Assembly (NCBI RefSeq): GCF_001431665.1
Contig: NZ_LLXV01000013.1
Coordinates: forward strand, 118,052-182,051
From: Stenotrophomonas beteli
GTDB taxonomy: Bacteria; Pseudomonadota; Gammaproteobacteria; Xanthomonadales; Xanthomonadaceae
Length of the DNA stretch: 64,000 nucleotides
Direction of reading: 5' to 3'
In this document: positions 45,913-53,896 of the stretch, piece after piece
Numbering within the stretch: the stretch's first letter is position 1
Layout: every line of letters begins with the position of its first letter
Program-made: the position numbers and the translations under genes
The notes under the pieces: generated by a model
The model's input: only the letters and a program-made list of their open reading frames with translations
Databases searched by the model: none
What the model was told of the DNA's origin: nothing

Positions 45913-46131
45913 GGGCAGGGGCGGGCGAGGGTGATGCACGCACTGTAGCGCCTGCGCGCTGCACGGTGCATGAGGAGCGCGACACGTCACTGCCGCGTAA
46001 CAATTGCCCTGATGCTCACCGGCAGGACGCAATTTCCTTTACATCCCCCTTGGTAATCTGATGGTCTGTCCCCATCATTCACCGCGCACCGCCCGACGCC
46101 GTCGGGTGCCCTCGCAATCAGGAGATGCATC

Positions 46132-46743
46132 ATGGCCTACACCCTGCCCAAGCTGTCCTACGCCTACGACGCGCTGGAACCGCATATCGATGCGGCGACG
46201 ATGGAAATCCATCACACCAAGCATCACCAGACCTACATCAACAACGTCAACGCGGCGCTGGAAGGCACCGAGTACGCTGACCTGCCGGTCGAAGAGCTGG
46301 TGAAGAAGCTCAAGTCGCTGCCGGAGAACCTGCAGGGCCCGGTGCGCAACAACGGTGGTGGCCATGCCAACCACTCGCTGTTCTGGACGGTGATGGCGCC
46401 CAATGCCGGCGGCAACCCGGTGGGTGACGTGGCCAAGGCCATCGACAAGGACCTGGGCGGCTTCGACAAGTTCAAGGATGCCTTCACCAAGGCGGCGCTG
46501 ACCCGTTTCGGCAGCGGCTGGGCGTGGCTGAGCGTGACCCCGGACAAGAAGGTCGTGGTCGAGAGCACCGGCAACCAGGACAGCCCGCTGATGGAAGGCA
46601 ACACCCCCATCCTCGGCCTGGACGTGTGGGAACACGCGTACTACCTGAAGTACCAGAACCGCCGCCCGGAATACATCGGCGCGTTCTTCAACGTCATCGA
46701 CTGGAACGAAGTCGAGCGCCGTTACCAGGATGCGATTGCCTGA
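46132..46743 (+). CDS. sodA: Superoxide dismutase, Mn/Fe family
   Basis: 203 residues. Metal ligands are His27 (H-H-T-K-H-H), the His of N-G-G-G-H-A-N-H, and D-V-W-E-H near the C-terminus. The [11 protein letters not shown] and G-S-G-W-A-W-L blocks favour the Mn-type (SodA) over the Fe-type. It removes superoxide in the cytoplasm. The ATG has a GGAG site and the gene is followed by a strong terminator, so it is monocistronic. Confidence 0.95.
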   Translation: MAYTLPKLSYAYDALEPHIDAATMEIHHTKHHQTYINNVNAALEGTEYADLPVEELVKKLKSLPENLQGPVRNNGGGHANHSLFWTVMAPNAGGNPVGDVAKAIDKDLGGFDKFKDAFTKAALTRFGSGWAWLSVTPDKKVVVESTGNQDSPLMEGNTPILGLDVWEHAYYLKYQNRRPEYIGAFFNVIDWNEVERRYQDAIA

Positions 46744-46772
46744 TCTGCGTCACTGGATGACTGGATGAAATG

Positions 46773-46800
46773 AAAAGGCCGGGGGAGACTCCGGCCTTTT
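46773..46800 (+). terminator. Terminator of sodA
   Basis: AAAAGGCCGG/CCGGCCTTTT, a 10-bp stem with an 8-nt loop followed by CTG, 29 nt after the stop. Confidence 0.85.
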
Positions 46801-46821
46801 CTGTTGCAGCGGTCATCCGCT

Positions 46822-46883
46822 GGTGCCGGCCGCTGGCCGGCAACCGTGTGGTGCCGGAGGAGCCGGCCAGCGGCCCGCACTAC
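46822..46883. repeat. SMAG repeat pair
   Basis: GGTGCCGGCCGCTGGCCGGC at the left and a slightly degenerate opposite unit (GCCGGCCAGCGGCCCGCACTAC) at the right. Same class as 6615-6690. It touches the stop codon of the leftward EEP-fold gene. Confidence 0.8.
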
Positions 46884-47738
46884 CTAGTCGGCAGACGCCG
46901 TATCACCCTGCAGGCGCAGGGTCGCCATCACGCCCAGGCGCAGGCCGGGCAGGTCACCGTCGGCCGGCAGCAGGATCGGCTGCTGGCGGATGCCACCAAA
47001 GTGCTTGACCTGGAACAGCACGTCCAGGCCGTGGCCACTGGCGCCGCCCCCACTGGCCGCAGGTGGTTCGGGGCGGCCGCCGGGATTGCGCCGGGCCGGC
47101 TGGAAGCCGGGCGTGCTGCGCACCAGTTCCACCGTGGTTGCCGAGAAATCACCGGCGATCAGGCTGGGCATGCCTTCGGCGGTGGCGCCGATCCAGGTCA
47201 TCAGGTCGCTGGTCTGATGCTGGCGGGCGGCCGTCTCGTCCGGGTCCGGGCGCAACCGCGCCACGTAGATGTTCACCAGCGCCTGGCCCAGCTTCAGGCG
47301 CATCATGCCGGCCGCGCTGAACGTGCCCGGGGGATGCAGCAGGGTGACCCCGTCTTCGCTGACCGGCAACCGGGTCAGCATCGCGTTGCCATGCCGCAGC
47401 GACTGGCTGGGCGGGTCGGCGGTGACGAAGTCGCAGCTGTAGCGCAGCCGGCTGGCCAGCCAGCAGGCCGGGTTGCGGCCCTGCTGCTGCAGCACCTGCT
47501 GCACCGAGATCACGTCCGGCTGCAGTTCGGTGAGCAGCTGCGCGACCTGCTCGCGGCGCAGCTTCCATTGCGCGTCGTCGCGGCTGGGCAGTTCCAGCGC
47601 CGCCACCGTCAGCTGGCGTGGCTCGGCGTCCGGGGCGGCAGCGGCCGGCGCCTGTGGCCGCGCCTGAGCCTGCGCCTGCAACGCCAGCACCAGCGCAAGG
47701 CAGCTGAGCAGGCGGCGGGCGTGGGTGAGGGAGCGCAT
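46884..47738 (-). CDS. EEP-fold exported protein lacking catalytic residues
   Basis: 284 residues, signal peptide to about 26 (A-Q-A-Q-A-R). The fold is recognisable by order of segments, but compared with the intact homologue at 35021 the key residues are changed: Q-E-V is Q-Q-V, T-H-L is A-R-L, G-D-F-N is G-D-F-S, I-D-H is L-D-V, and the final S-D-H is absent (G-L-R-L-G-V). Only the Asp of G-D-F remains. It is intact as a frame, so it is a probable pseudoenzyme and not a decayed gene. Single gene ending at a SMAG pair. Confidence 0.8.
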   Translation of the reverse strand: MRSLTHARRLLSCLALVLALQAQAQARPQAPAAAAPDAEPRQLTVAALELPSRDDAQWKLRREQVAQLLTELQPDVISVQQVLQQQGRNPACWLASRLRYSCDFVTADPPSQSLRHGNAMLTRLPVSEDGVTLLHPPGTFSAAGMMRLKLGQALVNIYVARLRPDPDETAARQHQTSDLMTWIGATAEGMPSLIAGDFSATTVELVRSTPGFQPARRNPGGRPEPPAASGGGASGHGLDVLFQVKHFGGIRQQPILLPADGDLPGLRLGVMATLRLQGDTASAD

Positions 47739-47888
47739 AACGATAAGTTTACGCTTTCATCGTGCAGGTGCCGTGACTTCCGGCAGGGCCGGTGTTGCCT
47801 GCCATGGTTTGCCACCGTTGTCATGCAGCCCTGCAGCGTGCTTCGCAAGCCCCGGTTCCGGTAACCTTGCGCCTTTCGCTTTGCAGGA

Positions 47889-49466
47889 ATGCCCTACAGG
47901 ATGAGCCACGACGCAGTCGCCCCCATCGCCGGCCAAGGAAAGATGCCGCGCCAGATCCCGTACATCATCGGCAATGAGGCCTGCGAACGGTTCAGCTTCT
48001 ACGGGATGCGCAACATCCTGGTGCAGTTCCTGATCACCTCGCTGCTGCTGCAGGAAATCACTGCGGAAGGCCGTGCCGGTGAAGCCAAGGACATCATGCA
48101 CAGCTTCATGATCGGCGTGTATTTCTTCCCGCTGCTCGGTGGCTGGCTGGCCGACAGGTTCTTCGGCAAATACCACACCATCCTCTGGTTCAGCCTGGTC
48201 TACTGCGCCGGCCATCTGTGCCTGGCGCTGTTCGAGAACAGCCGCGAGGGCTTCTTCCTCGGCCTGGGCCTGATCGCCCTGGGTGCCGGTGGCATCAAGC
48301 CGCTGGTGGCCTCGTTCATGGGTGACCAGTTCGACCAGAGCAACAAGCACCTGGCCAAGATCGTCTTCGACGCCTTCTACTGGATCATCAACTTCGGCTC
48401 GCTGTTCGCCTCGCTGCTGATCCCGCTGGTGCTGAAGAACTGGGGCCCGCAGTGGGCGTTCGGCATCCCGGGCATCCTGATGTTCGTGGCCACCTTCGTG
48501 TTCTGGCTGGGCCGCAAGCGCTACGTGCTGGTGCCGCTGCCGCCGAAGGATCCGCATTCGTTCGCCAACGTGGTGCGCACCGCGCTGACCGCACGCGTGG
48601 CCGGCCAGGGCCGTCCAGGCCTGGTGATCGCTACGCTCGGCCTGGTGCTGGCGGTGGCGTCGTTCGGCCTGGTGGGCTCGCTGGGCATCGTGATCTGCCT
48701 GTGCCTGGCGCTGGTGGCGATCCTGGCGGGCATCGGTGGCGGCACCTGGCTGCAGCTGGACCGCGCCCGTGGCCAGCATCCGGCCGAAGCGGTCGAAGGC
48801 GTGCGCTCGGTGCTGCGCGTGCTGGTGATCTTCGCGCTGACCACGCCGTTCTTCTCGCTGTTCGACCAGAAGGCCTCGACCTGGGTCCTGCAGGGCCAGC
48901 AGATGCAGATGCCGAGCTGGTTCACCGCCTCGCAGATGCAGGCGCTGAACCCGCTGCTGGTGATGATCCTGATCCCGTTCAACAACCTGGTGCTGTACCC
49001 GGCGCTGCGCCGCTTCGGCTTCGAGCCGACCGCGCTGCGCCGCATGACCGCCGGCATCGCCTTCAGCGGCCTGGCCTGGATCGTCATCGGTGGCATCCAG
49101 GTGGTGATGGACGGTGGCAATGCCATGTCGATCTTCTGGCAGATCCTGCCGTATGCGCTGCTGACCTTCGGTGAGGTGCTGGTCTCGGCCACCGGCCTGG
49201 AGTTCGCCTACAGCCAGGCGCCGCAGGCGATGAAGGGCGTGGTGATGAGCTTCTGGAACCTGACCACCACCATCGGCAACCTGTGGGTGCTGCTGTCCAA
49301 CGCGGCGGTGCGCAACGATGCGGTGACCCACCAGATTGCCGGTACCGGGCTGAGCGAGGCCGCCTTCCTGATGTTCTTCTTCGCCGGCTTTGCCTTCATC
49401 GCGGCGTTGGCATTCGGTTGGTATGCGAAACGCTATCGTATGGTCGACAACTACCGCAGCGCCTGA
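47889..49466 (+). CDS. POT family proton-dependent oligopeptide transporter
   Basis: 525 residues, 12-14 spans, with the POT family motifs N-E-A-C-E-R-F-S-F-Y-G-M-R (the E-x-x-E-R type) and F-Y-W-I-I-N-F-G-S-L. It imports di- and tripeptides with protons. Two start choices exist: ATG 47889 and ATG 47901 (M-S-H-D-A); neither has a clearly better ribosome site. The rhomboid gene begins 7 nt downstream. Confidence 0.93.
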   Translation: MPYRMSHDAVAPIAGQGKMPRQIPYIIGNEACERFSFYGMRNILVQFLITSLLLQEITAEGRAGEAKDIMHSFMIGVYFFPLLGGWLADRFFGKYHTILWFSLVYCAGHLCLALFENSREGFFLGLGLIALGAGGIKPLVASFMGDQFDQSNKHLAKIVFDAFYWIINFGSLFASLLIPLVLKNWGPQWAFGIPGILMFVATFVFWLGRKRYVLVPLPPKDPHSFANVVRTALTARVAGQGRPGLVIATLGLVLAVASFGLVGSLGIVICLCLALVAILAGIGGGTWLQLDRARGQHPAEAVEGVRSVLRVLVIFALTTPFFSLFDQKASTWVLQGQQMQMPSWFTASQMQALNPLLVMILIPFNNLVLYPALRRFGFEPTALRRMTAGIAFSGLAWIVIGGIQVVMDGGNAMSIFWQILPYALLTFGEVLVSATGLEFAYSQAPQAMKGVVMSFWNLTTTIGNLWVLLSNAAVRNDAVTHQIAGTGLSEAAFLMFFFAGFAFIAALAFGWYAKRYRMVDNYRSA

Positions 49467-49473
49467 GCCTGAG

Positions 49474-50100
49474 ATGACCCCTGTCAATCTACTGTTGATC
49501 GCCATCACCGCCATCCTGTCCTGGATGGCGTTCAACAACCGCAAGCTGGCCGACCGGCTGATCCTGTGGCCGCCGGCCATCGACCGTCACCGCCAGTACG
49601 ACCGGCTGGTGACCTATGGCTTCATCCACGCCGACTGGTCGCACCTGATCTTCAACATGATCACCCTGTTCTTCTTCGGTGGATTCATCGAAGGGGTGAT
49701 GGTGCAGCTGACCGGCAGCTACCTGACCTACCCGGCGTTCTATATCGGCGCGCTGCTGGTCTCGATCCTGCCCAGCTACCTGAAGAACCAGAAGAACCCG
49801 AACTACCTCAGCCTGGGGGCGTCCGGTGCGGTGTCGGCGGTGCTGTTCGCCTTCATCCTGATCAAGCCGTGGTCGATCATCCTGGTGTTCTTCATCCCGG
49901 CACCGGCGATCATCTACGCCGCGTTCTATGTCGGCTACAGCATCTGGATGGACAAGCGTGGTGGCGACCGCATCAACCACAGTGCGCACCTGGCAGGCGC
50001 CGCGTTCGGCGTGATCTTCATGCTGGCCATGCAGCCGAGCATCTTCAGCCACTTCCTGCGCGAACTGTCCAACCCGACCTTCCGCCTCGGCGGCGGTTGA
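49474..50100 (+). CDS. Rhomboid family intramembrane serine protease
   Basis: 208 residues, six spans. Catalytic Ser in L-G-A-S-G-A-V-S and His in N-H-S-A-H-L-A-G-A-A-F-G form the rhomboid dyad, and the H-A-D-W-S-H-L-I-F-N-M motif lies in span 2. It cleaves membrane proteins within the bilayer. The ATG at 49474 follows the peptide transporter stop by 7 nt. The downstream hairpin is its likely terminator. Confidence 0.93.
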   Translation: MTPVNLLLIAITAILSWMAFNNRKLADRLILWPPAIDRHRQYDRLVTYGFIHADWSHLIFNMITLFFFGGFIEGVMVQLTGSYLTYPAFYIGALLVSILPSYLKNQKNPNYLSLGASGAVSAVLFAFILIKPWSIILVFFIPAPAIIYAAFYVGYSIWMDKRGGDRINHSAHLAGAAFGVIFMLAMQPSIFSHFLRELSNPTFRLGGG

Positions 50101-50104
50101 GGGG

Positions 50105-50135
50105 CCGGGGTCGGATCCGCTGGGTCCGACCCCGG
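50105..50135. terminator. Hairpin after the rhomboid gene
   Basis: CCGGGGTCGGA/TCCGACCCCGG, an 11-bp perfect stem with a 9-nt loop, without a T tract. Resembles the GGGGTCaGA palindrome class at 59596-59685, so it may be a repeat used as a terminator between convergent genes. Confidence 0.65.
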
Positions 50136-50155
50136 GGCAGGGCGTCCGCGCCTGC

Positions 50156-50317
50156 TCAGGCCCGGGTCTGCTGGCCGTAGGTATCGAGCAGGCGGGCGAA
50201 CACTTCCTCGCCGATGCGCTGGAAATCCTGGTCTTCGGTCTGCCCTTCCACCGCCAGTTGCAGCAGCCCCTCAAGCAGGGCGTGGTCGGTGTCCGAATGG
50301 GTGTCGCTGGGGTGCAT
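50156..50317 (-). CDS. Small hypothetical protein
   Basis: 53 residues (M-H-P-S-D-T-H-S-D-T-D-H-A-L-L-E-G-L-L-Q-L ... T-Y-G-Q-Q-T-R-A), acidic and helical. The ATG at 50317 has GGAGG 6 nt upstream, which supports it as a gene; the open frame upstream of it is not gene-like. No family recognised. Confidence 0.6.
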   Translation of the reverse strand: MHPSDTHSDTDHALLEGLLQLAVEGQTEDQDFQRIGEEVFARLLDTYGQQTRA

Positions 50318-50526
50318 GGAAGCCTCCGCGGGGGTGCGCATGATCAACGTTCGCAAGGGTCGTGCCAGCCAGGCCAGACCCCTCCACAGGCGATAGCGGC
50401 CGCCCCGGCTCGAGCTTGAGGGTCGAAAAGTGACGTGAACGGACCGGACTTGCCCCTGTTCAGGCTTCACGCGATCATGGCGCCCGGCTGCGCACCATCC
50501 ACGCAGTCGCCGCAGGAGACAGTTCC

Positions 50527-50829
50527 ATGGCTTCGGTCACGCCCCCCGGTCTGGCCTACGAGGTCGAGCACGACCTGGCCAACCACCGCTTCACCGCTCG
50601 TGTGCGAGGACAGCTGGCGGTACTGGACTACCAGATCAAGCGCAGGCGCATGGTCATCACCCACACCGAAGTGCCCGAGCCGATCGCTGGCCGTGGCATT
50701 GCCGGTGAGCTGACCCGCGTCGCGCTGCGCTTTGCCCGCGAACAGAAGTACAAGGTGGTGCCGGCATGTTCGTATGCCGAAGCCTTCCTGCAGCGGCACG
50801 AGGAGTATCACGACCTGCTGGTGGGCTGA
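50527..50829 (+). CDS. GNAT-like N-acetyltransferase, short type (NATD1/YjdJ-like)
   Basis: 100 residues with the compact Acetyltransf_CG fold: Y-Q-I-K-R-R-R-M-V-I-T-H-T-E-V-P, the acetyl-CoA loop G-R-G-I-A-G-E-L-T-R-V-A-L and V-V-P-A-C-S-Y-A-E-A-F. Substrate unknown. Single gene; ATG at 50527. Confidence 0.9.
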   Translation: MASVTPPGLAYEVEHDLANHRFTARVRGQLAVLDYQIKRRRMVITHTEVPEPIAGRGIAGELTRVALRFAREQKYKVVPACSYAEAFLQRHEEYHDLLVG

Positions 50830-50893
50830 GCGCCAGCGGGCCACGCTTCAGCCAGGGCAGGCGATGATGAACAAACATGAACAGGGGATCCCG

Positions 50894-51748
50894 ATGAAGA
50901 TTGGAAACAACCGGCCACTGCACGGCAGCGTGCTGGCCGGCGTGGTGGGCGTGCTGTTGCTGGCCGGTTGCCAGCGTGAAAGCGAGCCGGCGCCGGTGAC
51001 CGACGCGGCGCCCGCCGCCGAAGCCACCGCCGCCGGCGAGGCGCCGGCCACGGAAGCGCCGCTGGACCTGCGCGACGTGATCGAGAACAACGAACGTGAG
51101 GTTGTGGGCATCAGCTACCCGGCCGGCATCGACCGCTATCCGGGCCTGGCCCGCGCGCTGCAGAGCTATGCGACGAGTGCACGCAGTGACCTGCAGCAGG
51201 CGCTGGACGGCCTGGGCAACGACAAGCCGACCATGCCCTACGAGCTGTCGCTGAGCTTCGAGAAGCTGCTGGAAACGCCGCAGCTGGTGGTGGTCAGCGC
51301 CGATGGCAGCCGCTACACCGGTGGCGCCCACGGCGAACCGCTGGTGGCGCGCTTCGTGTGGCTGCCGCAGCAGCAGCAGATGCTCAGTGCCGACAAGCTG
51401 GTGGCCGATGCCAAGGGCTGGAAGGCGATCAGTGATTTCGTCGCCGACCAGCTGCGTGAGCGCGTGGCCACCCGCCTCAGCGGCGAGGACATGGACCCGG
51501 CCCAGCTCCAGGAATCGCTACGTAACGCATCGCGCATGATCGCCGACGGGACCGGCCCCCAGGCCGACAATTTCAGCCAGTTCCAGCCGCTGACCGACGA
51601 CAAGGGGCAGATCACCGCGCTGCGCTTTGTGTTCCCGCCGTACCAGGTGGGTCCATACTCGGACGGCACCCAGACCGCCGACGTGCCGGCGGCGGTGTTG
51701 TTGCCGCACGTGGCCAAGGACTACGTGGAGCTGTTCGCACGCGGTTGA
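50894..51748 (+). CDS. DUF4163/DUF3298 (RsiV-like) lipoprotein
   Basis: 284 residues. Lipobox L-L-A-G-C at about 26, a low-complexity Ala/Pro/Glu linker (to about 60), then a DUF4163 part (V-G-I-S-Y-P-A-G-I-D-R-Y-P) and a DUF3298-like part (G-A-H-G-E-P-L-V-A-R-F-V-W; F-V-F-P-P-Y-Q-V-G-P-Y-S-D-G). RsiV uses this fold to bind lysozyme, but here there is no sigma factor partner. The ATG at 50894 has AGGGGA upstream. Followed 19 nt later by the cfa-like gene. Confidence 0.83.
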   Translation: MKIGNNRPLHGSVLAGVVGVLLLAGCQRESEPAPVTDAAPAAEATAAGEAPATEAPLDLRDVIENNEREVVGISYPAGIDRYPGLARALQSYATSARSDLQQALDGLGNDKPTMPYELSLSFEKLLETPQLVVVSADGSRYTGGAHGEPLVARFVWLPQQQQMLSADKLVADAKGWKAISDFVADQLRERVATRLSGEDMDPAQLQESLRNASRMIADGTGPQADNFSQFQPLTDDKGQITALRFVFPPYQVGPYSDGTQTADVPAAVLLPHVAKDYVELFARG

Positions 51749-51767
51749 CCGCAGTCGAGGAGGTGGC

Positions 51768-52883
51768 GTGGATACAGGGTTGCAGGAGCGGGTCGCCGGC
51801 CTGCTGCGCGAAGCCGGGGTCCGCATCGGCGGTACCCAGCCACAGGACATCCAGGTGCATGACCCGCGCTTCTTCGCGCGGGTCATGGCGCACGGCTCGC
51901 TTGGCCTCGGCGAGAGCTACATGGATGGCTGGTGGGATGCCACCGTCCTGGATGAATTCCTTGTCCACCTGATGCAGGCGCACCTGGACGAACGGGTACA
52001 CGGTTGGCGCGAAGTGGCCGATGCACTGAAGGCGCGGCTGTTCAACCTGCAGGCCGGGCAGGGCAGCTACGAAGTGGGCCGCCGCCACTACGACCTCGGC
52101 AACGATCTCTACCAGGCCATGCTCGGCCAGCGCCTGGTCTACAGCTGTGGCTACTGGCGCAATGCCGACGATCTCGACGCCGCGCAGGAAGCCAAGCTCG
52201 ACCTGGTCTGCCGCAAGCTGGGCCTGCGCCCGGGCCAGCGCGTGCTGGACATCGGCTGTGGCTGGGGCGAAGCGCTGAAGTTCGCTGCCGAGCGCTATGG
52301 CGTCAGCGGTGTCGGCGTGACCATCTCGCAGGAGCAGGCCGACTTCGCCCGCGAGCTGTGTGCCGGCCTGCCGATCGAGATCCGACTGCAGGACTATCGC
52401 GAACTGGATGAGCCGTTCGATGCGATCTTCTCGATCGGCATGTTCGAGCATGTTGGCGACAAGAACTACGCCAGCTTCTTCGAGGTGGCCAGGCGCTGCC
52501 TGTCGCCGCGTGGCCTGCTGCTGTTGCACACCATCGGCACCAACATCTCGCGGCACCGTACCGATCCGTGGATCGCGCGCTACATCTTCCCCAACTCGAT
52601 GCTGCCGTCGGCGGTGCAGATCACCCGGGCGTTCGAAGGGCGTTTCGTGCTGGAGGACTGGCACAACTTCGGCACCGATTACGACCTGACCCTGCAGGCC
52701 TGGCGGCGCAACGTAGAGGCGGCGTGGCCACGACTGGACGCGCGTTACGACGAGCATTTCCGGCGCATGTGGCGGTTCTACCTGGCCGGGTCGATGGCCA
52801 CCTTCCGTTGCCGGCATGCGCAGCTGTGGCAGCTGGTGCTGTCGCCGGAAGGCGTGCCGGGTGGGTACGTGGCGCCGCGCTAA
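51768..52883 (+). CDS. cfa: Cyclopropane-fatty-acyl-phospholipid synthase-type methyltransferase
   Basis: 371 residues. The N-terminal lipid-binding part (about 1-110) and the SAM domain with V-L-D-I-G-C-G-W-G, H-Y-D-L-G-N-D-L-Y, Y-S-C-G-Y-W and F-S-I-G-M-F-E-H-V-G match CFA synthase; active-site C-R in T-F-R-C-R-H near the end. It methylenates unsaturated acyl chains in membrane lipids, raising acid tolerance. GTG start at 51768 with GAGGAGG 4 nt upstream. Confidence 0.93.
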   Translation: MDTGLQERVAGLLREAGVRIGGTQPQDIQVHDPRFFARVMAHGSLGLGESYMDGWWDATVLDEFLVHLMQAHLDERVHGWREVADALKARLFNLQAGQGSYEVGRRHYDLGNDLYQAMLGQRLVYSCGYWRNADDLDAAQEAKLDLVCRKLGLRPGQRVLDIGCGWGEALKFAAERYGVSGVGVTISQEQADFARELCAGLPIEIRLQDYRELDEPFDAIFSIGMFEHVGDKNYASFFEVARRCLSPRGLLLLHTIGTNISRHRTDPWIARYIFPNSMLPSAVQITRAFEGRFVLEDWHNFGTDYDLTLQAWRRNVEAAWPRLDARYDEHFRRMWRFYLAGSMATFRCRHAQLWQLVLSPEGVPGGYVAPR

Positions 52884-53027
52884 GGGTGCGCTTCGGGGTA
52901 GATCAGGCTGGATGCGACATTCACTGACGCCAGATCCGGGTGTTGCACGGTCTGCTCTGCGCAAGAGCGTCGTCGACGCTAAGCTGCTGGGTCGGCGGCA
53001 CTACCGCATTCCTGAAGGCGTTGCAGC

Positions 53028-53768
53028 ATGGGTTGGGACATCACCTACCATCCAGTCGCGGATTCGGAGATCCGTGATCTCTATTTCCGTGCGCTGGAGG
53101 ACGTGACGGTGGTCGAGGCGCTGCAGCAGCAGTTCCAGATCGAGCCGTTCTACATGGAGCAGTTGCAGGATCGCATCGACGAGGCTCGCTCGATCAACGC
53201 GGAAGTGCCTTTCGAGAAAGGACACGCGTTGTACCTGGCGATCGTGGCCGGTCACCTGCGCCGGTATCATTACCTTCGCGGGAGCGCCCTTTCGCTCTTC
53301 ATCGACGACCCCGTGGTTGCCCGTTATTTCGCGGACTGGCGGCAACTGGTACCGCCGCAGTGGGCGGACGCCGCTGCCGGCAACCACCTGCACGAGAACT
53401 ATGGTGGTGGTGTGTTCATCACGCATGGCCGGCTGAGGCAGATGCGCGCGGACTACGCCGGGGACAATGCACTGCGTGCGCGTCTGGACGAGCTGTTCTC
53501 CGATGGTCGACTGGTGGTGTTCTGGGCGGTGGTCGACGACGCCATCGCCAGGGGATGCGGATTGCTGGAAGCAAGCGAGGTGGTTGAGCCGAACCCAATG
53601 GACCTCAATGCATCGACCAGCATGAGCAATCTGCTCAACTGCGCCCCCGATGGCGCGTTGCTGTACGCGGAGGCCGCCGCGGCCCAACTGCAGGAGTTCC
53701 TGGGCGCCGATACCTCTCCTGCAGGTGCTCCAAAAAGACGATGGTGGGAGCGGCTGTTCAGGCGGTGA
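53028..53768 (+). CDS. Hypothetical protein
   Basis: 246 residues, soluble, starting M-G-W-D-I-T-Y-H-P-V and containing W-A-D-A-A-A-G-N-H-L-H-E-N-Y-G-G-G and V-F-W-A-V-V-D-D-A-I-A-R-G-C-G-L. No signal peptide or membrane span. The C-terminus is basic (K-R-R-W-W-E-R-L-F-R-R). I do not recognise the family. It stands alone, 144 nt after cfa, and ends at a SMAG repeat and terminator. Confidence 0.75.
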   Translation: MGWDITYHPVADSEIRDLYFRALEDVTVVEALQQQFQIEPFYMEQLQDRIDEARSINAEVPFEKGHALYLAIVAGHLRRYHYLRGSALSLFIDDPVVARYFADWRQLVPPQWADAAAGNHLHENYGGGVFITHGRLRQMRADYAGDNALRARLDELFSDGRLVVFWAVVDDAIARGCGLLEASEVVEPNPMDLNASTSMSNLLNCAPDGALLYAEAAAAQLQEFLGADTSPAGAPKRRWWERLFRR

Positions 53769-53775
53769 CCGGAGA

Positions 53776-53834
53776 TCATCCACGGATGGGGTGGGATCTA
53801 CCGGGACTGCAGTAGATCCACGCCATGCGTGGAT
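53776..53834. repeat. SMAG repeat pair (GTAGATCCA class)
   Basis: A left unit (reverse orientation, ending GATCTAC at 53801) and the right unit GTAG-ATCCACGC-CAT-GCGTGGAT (53812-53834). The arms ATCCACGC also occur at 18147. Confidence 0.78.
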
Positions 53835-53844
53835 GACCCAACAA

Positions 53845-53872
53845 AAAACCGCCCGGTCTCCCGGGCGGTTTT
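53845..53872. terminator. Terminator between the hypothetical gene and dcp
   Basis: AAAACCGCCCGG-TCTC-CCGGGCGGTTTT, a 12-bp perfect stem followed by CG. It serves the leftward dcp gene and the rightward gene alike. Confidence 0.88.
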
Positions 53873-53896
53873 CGTTTCACGCTACCGCACCGGCGA

